Shown one piece after another: positions 57,917-64,000 of a stretch of 64,000 nt of DNA. Source of the stretch: Dehalobacter alkaniphilus (GTDB lineage: Bacteria > Bacillota > Desulfitobacteriia > Desulfitobacteriales > Syntrophobotulaceae). The position numbers were made by a program, and so were the translations under genes. The stretch covers positions 372,001-436,000 of the forward strand of contig CP148031.1 in the NCBI GenBank assembly GCA_040500365.1. Reading direction: 5' to 3'. Numbering within the stretch: position 1 is the first letter of the stretch; every line of letters starts with the position of its first letter. Under the pieces are notes generated by a model that did not search any database, had not been told where the DNA came from, and saw only the letters and a program-made list of their open reading frames with translations.

Positions 57917-58354
57917 ATGGCTGATAATATTAAGGAAATTGAACAATACGAAGATGCAGAGATCATAGTTGAGCCACAGGAGATGGAGCGCTGGCAGAAC
58001 AAGGCTAAAGACTATGTGGACAACCCTGTAAAGACGGAAAATTTGCTTACTGAAGCCCTGAAAAAAGCGGATAACAATAAAAACCGCGATGTAATCCAGA
58101 ATATCTGGGATAAAATTCAGTTGCTCTTTTCTTTATTAAAAGACTGGTTAAACGGTGATTACAGAACGATCTCCAAAACGGCCATAATTTCTGTAATTGC
58201 CGGACTTATCTATTTCGTATCCCCTGTTGATCTTGTTCCTGATTGGATTGCTGCACTGGGGCTAGTCGATGATGCTGCTGTTCTTGCGCTAATATTCAAC
58301 CAGTTAGACAAGGAATTGACCAAGTATAAAAAATGGAAAAGCCTTGAGTTCTAA
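57917..58354 (+). CDS. YkvA/DUF1232 family protein
   Basis: 145 residues. The central YRTISKTAIISVIAGLIYFVSPVDLVPDWIAALGLVDDAAVLALI is the DUF1232 helical hairpin, with the hallmark SPVDLVPD. The N-terminal part is acidic and helical. Function unknown. It is membrane-associated by one hydrophobic hairpin. Preceded by GGAGG. Confidence 0.88.
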   Translation: MADNIKEIEQYEDAEIIVEPQEMERWQNKAKDYVDNPVKTENLLTEALKKADNNKNRDVIQNIWDKIQLLFSLLKDWLNGDYRTISKTAIISVIAGLIYFVSPVDLVPDWIAALGLVDDAAVLALIFNQLDKELTKYKKWKSLEF

Positions 58355-58397
58355 TATACGATAGGACAACGATAGAATTAATGACAGGAAAAACACA

Positions 58398-58434
58398 AAC
58401 AACCCGAGAATTAAATCCCGGGTTGTTTTTATTA
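58398..58434. terminator. terminator between DUF1232 gene and cotJC-like gene
   Basis: AACAACCCG and CGGGTTGTT stem, followed by TTTT; it is flanked by convergent genes and may serve both. Confidence 0.75.
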
Positions 58435-58437
58435 TAT

Positions 58438-59136
58438 TTAGTGGGGTTGATCAGGAGTATTGAATCTTGGCGCTTGGGGGTCTTTAAGTTCATTGAAGTA
58501 CTTTCCAGGTGTTGAGAGATCAAAGTATACCTTGGAATCCTGAGTAACTCCCCAGTCTTGGAGTGAGCCTGTATTCTGGAGCATATTGAATGCTTCCCGG
58601 AAAAGTGTATTATGTGCTTCTTCCCTATTCAAAAGGAAGTCAATCGTTTCTCTTACCCCTTTATCGTTAATCTGCCGGTAGAGATATTCATAAACTACTT
58701 TTGCCCTTGTTTCAGCCGATATATCTGACAGTAGATCCGCAGCGAGATCGCCGGTACACTCGATATATGCTCCGGTCCAGGGATAGCCTGAAGCATTGGT
58801 TAACATGGGGGCAAGTCCGCCGATGACATGTGATTCCACGGTGCCAACAGAAGTATTCATGGCTTCAAGCGTGTGGCCATTTAATAGATTGACTGTCTGG
58901 GCGACCATTTCCATATGACTTAATTCTTCTGAAGCAATATCCATGAAAAGATCCTTAATCTTTTCATCTTTGATGCGATAACTCTGAGACAGATACTGTA
59001 AAGCTGCTTTGAGCTCACCATGCGGTCCGCCTAATTGATCTAACATTAAAGATGCATAATTTGGGTTAGGACCGTCGACGCGTACATCTTTCAGCAGCTG
59101 CTTATCATGTTTGAACAAATGTATTTCTCCCTTCAT
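58438..59136 (-). CDS. CotJC-like manganese catalase family protein
   Basis: 232 residues. Ferritin-like four-helix protein with ELKAALQYLSQSY and the metal ligands in ASEELSHMEMV, plus AETRAKVVYEYLYRQ and NREEAHNTLFREAF. These match the di-manganese catalases; the spore-coat protein CotJC is the closest group by size and context. It could remove hydrogen peroxide at the spore surface. A CotF-like pair lies on the other strand just beyond. Start ATG 59136 follows GGGAG. Confidence 0.85.
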   Translation of the reverse strand: MKGEIHLFKHDKQLLKDVRVDGPNPNYASLMLDQLGGPHGELKAALQYLSQSYRIKDEKIKDLFMDIASEELSHMEMVAQTVNLLNGHTLEAMNTSVGTVESHVIGGLAPMLTNASGYPWTGAYIECTGDLAADLLSDISAETRAKVVYEYLYRQINDKGVRETIDFLLNREEAHNTLFREAFNMLQNTGSLQDWGVTQDSKVYFDLSTPGKYFNELKDPQAPRFNTPDQPH

Positions 59137-59282
59137 TCAGATTTTAATCGTTCGTTACCTTCTATAGTCTTGCAATATTCTTATTGATTATACAAAGAAG
59201 AATAATTGAATTTTAACTTTTTGCATAATAACAATAGATTTTCAGCAAAATATAATGGAGATTGATAATAGGAGGAACTGAA

Positions 59283-59699
59283 ATGCAATTAAGCCAGAAA
59301 GAAAAAATGCTTTTAGAGGACCTGAAAAGCCACGAGCAAATGTTTGCTCAAAAATGCAGTGAATTTGCCAATCAAGCTCAAGATCCGCAACTCAAACAAC
59401 TCTTTCAGAACATGGCGCAGCATGAACAGCAGCATGTCCAAAAAATCGATCAAAGTTTGAGCCAAACTTCCGGAACATCAGGCCAGCTTCAGGGCATGAC
59501 GGGTCAAAAAGATTCGATGCTTTGCCATGATATGCTCTCAACAGAAAAATATCTCTCTGGGGCCTATAATACAGTAATTTTTGAAATCCAGGATACCTCC
59601 CTCCGTCAGGACCTGAATAGTATACAGAGTGAAAAGCAAAGGCAGGGGGAAGAAATCTTCAGGTATATGCAAAATAAAGGAATGTATACGGTTCACTAA
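59283..59699 (+). CDS. CotF-like spore coat protein 1
   Basis: 138 residues from the ATG at 59283 (AGGAGG eight bases before). The coat F (ferritin-like) domain: LSQKEKMLLEDLKSHEQMF, then HEQQHVQKIDQSL, and DSMLCHDMLSTEKYLSGAYNT with YMQNKGMYTVH. A Ser/Gly/Gln-rich link sits between the helices. These proteins are spore coat or spore-associated structural proteins. The second copy is 124 bp downstream. Confidence 0.85.
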   Translation: MQLSQKEKMLLEDLKSHEQMFAQKCSEFANQAQDPQLKQLFQNMAQHEQQHVQKIDQSLSQTSGTSGQLQGMTGQKDSMLCHDMLSTEKYLSGAYNTVIFEIQDTSLRQDLNSIQSEKQRQGEEIFRYMQNKGMYTVH

Positions 59700-59704
59700 A
59701 AAAT

Positions 59705-59761
59705 GAAAGAGGGTATCGCCAACCACTACAAAGTAGTAGTTTTGCGGTTCCCTCTTTCATT
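59705..59761 (+). terminator. terminator after CotF-like 1
   Basis: GAAAGAGGG and CCCTCTTTC close a 39-base loop containing an inner ACTAC/GTAGT hairpin; T-rich tail. Confidence 0.65.
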
Positions 59762-59822
59762 TTCGTATCTTTAGGAACAATTTCAGCAAGATCATAGATC
59801 ATCAAAAATGTTGGAGGGTTAC

Positions 59823-60296
59823 ATGATGCAGCTTACAAGTAAAGAAAGATCTTTATTGGAAGATTCCAAGAGCCATGAAGAACTGTGTATTAAGAAGTAC
59901 AATAACTATGCCGGTCAGGCCCAGGATCTGCAGCTTCAACAGTTGTTTCAGAGCCTGGCGCAAAAAGAGCAGGAGCATCTAACAAGCCTTAACCAGATTT
60001 TAAGCGGCGGGATACCGAATATCCAACAGGGCCAACAGGGCCAACAGCAGCAACAGCCCCAGTTTATGACGTCCGGTATGGGACAGGCCGGAATGGTCAA
60101 TCAGCAGGATGCCGATCTTTGTCAGGATATGCTTTCAACGGAAAAACATATTGCTTCGACGTACAATACGGCCATTTTTGAATTCAGAGACACCAACATC
60201 CGCAAAGTATTAAATCATATCCAGACAGAAGAGCAGCAGCATGGCGAATCTATTTATAACTATATGCAAAGCAAAGGGATGTATCAGGTCCATTGA
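59823..60296 (+). CDS. CotF-like spore coat protein 2
   Basis: 157 residues from ATG 59823 behind GGAGGG; the next codon is also ATG. Paralogue of the preceding gene: LTSKERSLLEDSKSHEELC and QKEQEHLTSLNQILSGG, then DADLCQDMLSTEKHIASTYNT and YMQSKGMYQVH. The link is longer and very rich in Gln (QQGQQGQQQQQPQ), which may be flexible or cross-linkable. Recent tandem duplicate. Confidence 0.85.
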   Translation: MMQLTSKERSLLEDSKSHEELCIKKYNNYAGQAQDLQLQQLFQSLAQKEQEHLTSLNQILSGGIPNIQQGQQGQQQQQPQFMTSGMGQAGMVNQQDADLCQDMLSTEKHIASTYNTAIFEFRDTNIRKVLNHIQTEEQQHGESIYNYMQSKGMYQVH

Positions 60297-60336
60297 GATA
60301 CACGAATATCTCAAAACCTCAGCTTTTTAAATTTCC

Positions 60337-60377
60337 AGACCCTGGAGCGATATTGTTACTGGCTCCGGGGTCTGATT
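60337..60377 (+). terminator. terminator after CotF-like 2
   Basis: AGACCC-GGAGC and GCTCC-GGGTCT form a stem with one bulge on each side; followed by GATTGTT. Confidence 0.6.
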
Positions 60378-60564
60378 GTTCATTGTGATTGCTTGTAAGT
60401 AAAAGCTATACCGAAGAATAATTTTCGGTTATTTTTTTGTAATTTTTTAAAGCCTAAGATTTATCTGCACACCTCATGTCCTAAAAAGCATATTTATAAG
60501 CATGTACTGAAATATTGGTTAAATTTAACACAAAAAAGAATTTCTAATAATAAAAGGAGGAAGA

Positions 60565-63500
60565 ATGGTGGTCGATAACCCCGAAAATGAACAAAAAGCA
60601 AGTGGAAAAATATCTCGCAAAAATTTTGTTGACTGCTTACAAATCATAAAAGATGAATTAAGAGATATTCAATCGTCAGTAAGCAGTATAAAAGATGTTG
60701 GGGATATACAAAGTCTAGATAGTTCTGAAAAAGGACTTTATTTTTCAGAAATTAAGGCTTCCAGCGCGCGAGCATTTAATAGCTATAAATCTATATTGGA
60801 CACCTTAAAATTTATTTCTAATAAAACCGGTGTTAAACCCAGTATACTGGAATCAATAATTAATGTTATTGAAGACGGTTTTGTATCAATAAGGTCTCAG
60901 ATAGACAATATCAAAGAAAGTCCTGGAGTTGAAGCGGTATTACGGAAAGAGAATTCTTTAACAACGATCAAACAAATATGTGAAAAGTCATTAATATGTA
61001 TTGAGGTACTGGGGGGACTTTTCTTATGTGGTGAGACGTTAAAAATTGTTCATGAAAGAAAGCCAGATAATGAAACATGTCCCAAGAATTTGCCTGGCAG
61101 AAAAAAGATTGTGATTGTTAATAATAAAAAAATATGTATTACTGCAGCAGGCGTACTATTTCTCTGCAATAAGGCACTTAAATTCCATTGTAAAAAAAAG
61201 GAACACTGTCATAAGCATTCTGACTGCAAGAAAATATTGAAATTGCTTGAAAGCCCAACTTTTGGACTAGCAGAAATTAAAACAGAAGTAAAATCTATAG
61301 AAGACGCTGTTTACCATCCGTTTTTTGGCCTGCAGGAGATCAAATCCGAGGTTCAGCTTATCGAGTTTGAAGTCCAGAATATTGAGAAAAAGTTAGATAG
61401 TCCAACATTCGGACTTGCAGAGATTAAGACCGAAGTATTCAGTATCGGTACACTGCTGGAGAGCATCTATACGAGCATCATCGGAGCAACCTTTGGATTA
61501 GCAGAGATCAAATCCGAAGTCGCCGCAATCGAAGGAGCAGTGTTCAGTCCGACATTTGGGTTAGCGGAAATCAAGACCGAAGTCTTTAGCATTGGAACCT
61601 TGATTGAAAGTATCTATACGAGCATCATCGGAGCAACCTTTGGATTAGCAGAGATCAAATCCGAAGTAGCAGCAATCGAAGGAGCAGTCTTCAGTCCGAC
61701 GTTTGGGTTGGCCGAGATCAAGACCGAAGTCTTTAGTATTGGAACCTTAATTGAAAGTATCTATACGAGCATAATCGGAGCAACCTTTGGGTTAGCAGAG
61801 ATCAAATCCGAAGTAGCAGCAATCGAAGGAGCAGTGTTCAGTCCGACGTTTGGGTTGGCAGAGATCAAGACCGAAGTGTTCAGCATTGGAACCTTGATTG
61901 AAAGTATCTACACGAGCATAATCAGAGCAACCTTTGGGTTAGCAGAGATCAAATCCGAAGTAGCAGCAATCGAAGGAGCAGTGTTCAGTCCGACGTTTGG
62001 GTTGGCAGAGATCAAGACCGAAGTATTCAGCATTGGAACCTTGATTGAAAGTATCTATACGAGCATAATCGGTGCAACCTTTGGATTAGCAGAGATCAAA
62101 TCCGAGGTCGCAGCGATCGAAGGAGCGGTCTTCAGTCCGACATTCGGATTGGCAGAGATTAAGACAGAAGTATTCAGCATCGGCACATTGGTCGAAGGAA
62201 TCTACACGACCTTAGTAGGCTCAACTTTCAGCTTAGGTGAGATCAAATCTGAAGTAGCAGCAATCGAAGGAGCAGTGTTTAGCCCAACATTTGGGTTGGC
62301 GGAGATCAAGACCGAAGTCTTTAGCATCGGCACACTGGTCGAAGGAATCTACACGACCTTAGTAAGCTCAACCTTCAGCCTCCAGGAGATCAAATCCGAA
62401 GTAGCAGCAATCGAAGGAGCAGTGTTCAGCCCGACGTTTGGGTTAGCGGAGATTAAGACAGAAGTGTTTAGTATTGGTACTCTGATTGAGAGTATCTACA
62501 CGAGTATCATCGGAGCAACCTTTGGGTTAGCAGAGATTAAATCTGAAGTAGCAGCAATCGAAGGAGCGGTTTTCAGCCCGACATTCGGTTTGGCTGAGAT
62601 CAAGACCGAAGTGTTCAGCATTGGCACGTTAGTTGAAGGCATCTACACGACCTTGGTAAGCTCAACCTTCAGCTTAGGTGAGATCAAGTCTGAAGTCGCA
62701 GCGATTGAAGGAGCGGTTTTCAGCCCGACATTTGGGTTAGCTGAGATTAAGACGGAAGTCTTTAGCATTGGCACGTTAGTCGAAGGCATCTACACGACCT
62801 TGGTCAGCTCAACCTTTAGCTTGGGTGAGATCAAGTCCGAAGTAGCAGCGATCGAAGGAGCAGTGTTTAGCCCGACGTTTGGGTTAGCTGAGATTAAGAC
62901 AGAAGTGTTTAGTATTGGTACTCTGATTGAGAGTATCTACACGAGCATCATCGGAGCAACCTTTGGATTAGCAGAGATCAAATCTGAAGTAGCAGCAATC
63001 GAAGGAGCGGTGTTCAGCCCGACATTTGGGTTGGCAGAGATCAAGACAGAAGTGTTCAGCATTGGAACCTTGATTGAAAGTATCTACACGAGCATAATCG
63101 GTGCAACATTTGGGTTAGCAGAGATCAAATCCGAGGTCGCAGCGATCGAAGGAGCGGTCTTCAGTCCGACATTCGGATTGGCAGAGATTAAGACAGAAGT
63201 ATTCAGCATCGGCACACTTGTCGAAGGAATCTACACGACCTTAGTAGGCTCAACTTTCAGCTTAGGTGAGATCAAATCTGAAGTGGCAGCAATTGAAGGA
63301 GCAGTGTTCAGCCCAACGTTTGGATTGGCCGAGATCAAGACGGAAGTCTTTAGTATTGGCACATTGGTCGAGGGCATCTATACGGCGTTAGTCGGTTCCA
63401 CTTTCAGTCTGCAGGAAATCAAGTCTGAAGTGGCAGCAATCGAAGGAGCGGTGTTCAGTCCGACATTCGGATTAGCAGAGATTAAGACGGAAGTCTTTAG

Positions 63501-64000
63501 CATCGGGACACTGGTCGAAGGAATCTACACGACCTTAGTAGGCTCAACCTTCAGCTTAGGTGAGATCAAATCTGAGGTCGCCGCAATCGAAGGAGCGGTG
63601 TTCAGTCCGACATTCGGATTAGCAGAGATTAAGACGGAAGTCTTTAGCATCGGGACACTGGTCGAAGGAATCTACACGACTTTAGTAAGCTCAACCTTCA
63701 GTTTAGGTGAGATCAAATCCGAAGTAGCAGCAATCGAGGGAGCGGTATTCAGTCCGACGTTTGGATTGGCAGAGATCAAGACAGAGGTATTCAGCATCGG
63801 CACTCTGGTCGAAGGGATCTACACGACCTTGGTAGGCTCAACCTTCAGCTTAGGTGAGATCAAGTCTGAAGTAGCAGCAATCGAAGGAGCAGTGTTTAGC
63901 CCGACGTTTGGGTTGGCTGAGATTAAGACCGAAGTATTTTCAATTGGAACCTTGGTTGAAGCCATTTTCACGACAGTAGAAAATTTGTCCGGGAGCACAT
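60565..64000 (+). CDS. giant heptad-repeat protein, 3' end outside the window
   Basis: At least 1145 residues with no stop. Start ATG 60565 follows AAAGGAGG by five bases. Residues 1-230: helical N-domain with two short hydrophobic stretches (about 138-155 and 190-206) and a Cys/His/Lys-rich link (HCKKKEHCHKHSDCKK). From about residue 230 two shorter, diverged heptad units precede 18 tandem copies of a 49-residue repeat with the core FGLAEIKTEV. Each repeat is exactly seven heptads with I, L or V at positions 4 and 7. The final copy diverges (VEAIFTTVENLSGS), hinting that the array ends near base 63980. There is no classical signal peptide. Adjacent spore-coat genes suggest a spore or cell-surface fibre; that is inference. 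Confidence 0.85.
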   Translation, partial: MVVDNPENEQKASGKISRKNFVDCLQIIKDELRDIQSSVSSIKDVGDIQSLDSSEKGLYFSEIKASSARAFNSYKSILDTLKFISNKTGVKPSILESIINVIEDGFVSIRSQIDNIKESPGVEAVLRKENSLTTIKQICEKSLICIEVLGGLFLCGETLKIVHERKPDNETCPKNLPGRKKIVIVNNKKICITAAGVLFLCNKALKFHCKKKEHCHKHSDCKKILKLLESPTFGLAEIKTEVKSIEDAVYHPFFGLQEIKSEVQLIEFEVQNIEKKLDSPTFGLAEIKTEVFSIGTLLESIYTSIIGATFGLAEIKSEVAAIEGAVFSPTFGLAEIKTEVFSIGTLIESIYTSIIGATFGLAEIKSEVAAIEGAVFSPTFGLAEIKTEVFSIGTLIESIYTSIIGATFGLAEIKSEVAAIEGAVFSPTFGLAEIKTEVFSIGTLIESIYTSIIRATFGLAEIKSEVAAIEGAVFSPTFGLAEIKTEVFSIGTLIESIYTSIIGATFGLAEIKSEVAAIEGAVFSPTFGLAEIKTEVFSIGTLVEGIYTTLVGSTFSLGEIKSEVAAIEGAVFSPTFGLAEIKTEVFSIGTLVEGIYTTLVSSTFSLQEIKSEVAAIEGAVFSPTFGLAEIKTEVFSIGTLIESIYTSIIGATFGLAEIKSEVAAIEGAVFSPTFGLAEIKTEVFSIGTLVEGIYTTLVSSTFSLGEIKSEVAAIEGAVFSPTFGLAEIKTEVFSIGTLVEGIYTTLVSSTFSLGEIKSEVAAIEGAVFSPTFGLAEIKTEVFSIGTLIESIYTSIIGATFGLAEIKSEVAAIEGAVFSPTFGLAEIKTEVFSIGTLIESIYTSIIGATFGLAEIKSEVAAIEGAVFSPTFGLAEIKTEVFSIGTLVEGIYTTLVGSTFSLGEIKSEVAAIEGAVFSPTFGLAEIKTEVFSIGTLVEGIYTALVGSTFSLQEIKSEVAAIEGAVFSPTFGLAEIKTEVFSIGTLVEGIYTTLVGSTFSLGEIKSEVAAIEGAVFSPTFGLAEIKTEVFSIGTLVEGIYTTLVSSTFSLGEIKSEVAAIEGAVFSPTFGLAEIKTEVFSIGTLVEGIYTTLVGSTFSLGEIKSEVAAIEGAVFSPTFGLAEIKTEVFSIGTLVEAIFTTVENLSGST
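61395..63990 (+). repeat. in-frame 147-bp tandem repeat array, 18 units
   Basis: The FSIGTL-type core of the repeat recurs every 147 bp from 61436 to 63934, giving 18 units. DNA identity between units is high, with mostly synonymous changes, and the period never breaks. There are no spacers, so this is a coding array, not CRISPR. Confidence 0.92.

Noticed and set aside
60470..60540. Sporulation sigma-K/E promoter before the repeat gene
   Set aside because: A CATATTTATA stretch is near the expected -10 pattern but the spacing and -35 bases do not fit well enough.
61395..63990. Possible CRISPR array
   Set aside because: The repeat is a continuous 147-bp coding unit without spacers, in frame throughout, with third-position changes. 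It is a protein repeat.

Overview
The window comes from a spore-forming, low-to-mid GC Gram-positive bacterium of the Peptococcaceae, most like the Desulfitobacterium/Dehalobacter group. Signs of this are two reductive dehalogenase (RdhA) genes with their small membrane partners (RdhB), sporulation and spore-coat genes (YtxC, CotJC-like, two CotF-like), T-box leaders before thrS and pheST, and a 16S rRNA with a long V1 extension. I cannot name the species from the sequence alone.

Layout. 0-4.7 kb: end of a leuA-like gene cut short by a MITE-like element, a GNAT acetyltransferase, a polyamine pair (Orn/Lys/Arg decarboxylase plus spermidine synthase), interspersed repeats and a broken Coq7-like gene. 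5-9.2 kb: diguanylate cyclase, cyclase-family hydrolase, ArsR regulator with its operator, YkvI-like transporter, lone sensor protein. 9.3-24.5 kb: housekeeping block (ytxC, thrS, yhaM, BMP lipoprotein, an intact IS with 19-bp target duplication, infC-rpmI-rplT with leader and AUU start, rRNA methyltransferase, pheS-pheT-zapA, ACT protein, PFL-family protein). 24.6-31.2 kb: reductive dehalogenase island, rdhB1-rdhA1, a CPA2 antiporter, rdhA2-rdhB2, and a divergent PucR-type regulator. Neither RdhA has a Tat signal. 31.2-39.5 kb: an array of small unrelated genes separated by attC-like imperfect palindromes, with no integrase. It looks like an integron cassette array lacking an integrase (CALIN), broken by an IS4-family element and carrying a group II intron remnant. 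39.7-40.3 kb: a decayed PIN toxin pair. 40.5-49.8 kb: U32 peptidase, mutS2, class A PBP, tyrS. 50.2-56.2 kb: rRNA operon 16S-tRNA-Ile-tRNA-Ala-23S-5S with unusual insertions and decayed extra 5S copies. 56.3-64 kb: RidA-like, DedA and DUF1232 proteins, a spore-coat group, and the start of a very large protein (1145 residues inside the window, no stop) made of 18 copies of a 49-residue, seven-heptad repeat.

How it fits together. The core genes are ordinary Firmicutes housekeeping. pheT-zapA and U32-mutS2 are commonly neighbours in Clostridia, so the 22.7-40.4 kb stretch looks like accessory DNA (dehalogenation plus cassette array) lodged between them. The two most notable items are the heptad-repeat giant protein beside spore-coat genes and the attC-like cassette array in a Firmicute. 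The Tat-less paired dehalogenases around an antiporter come next.
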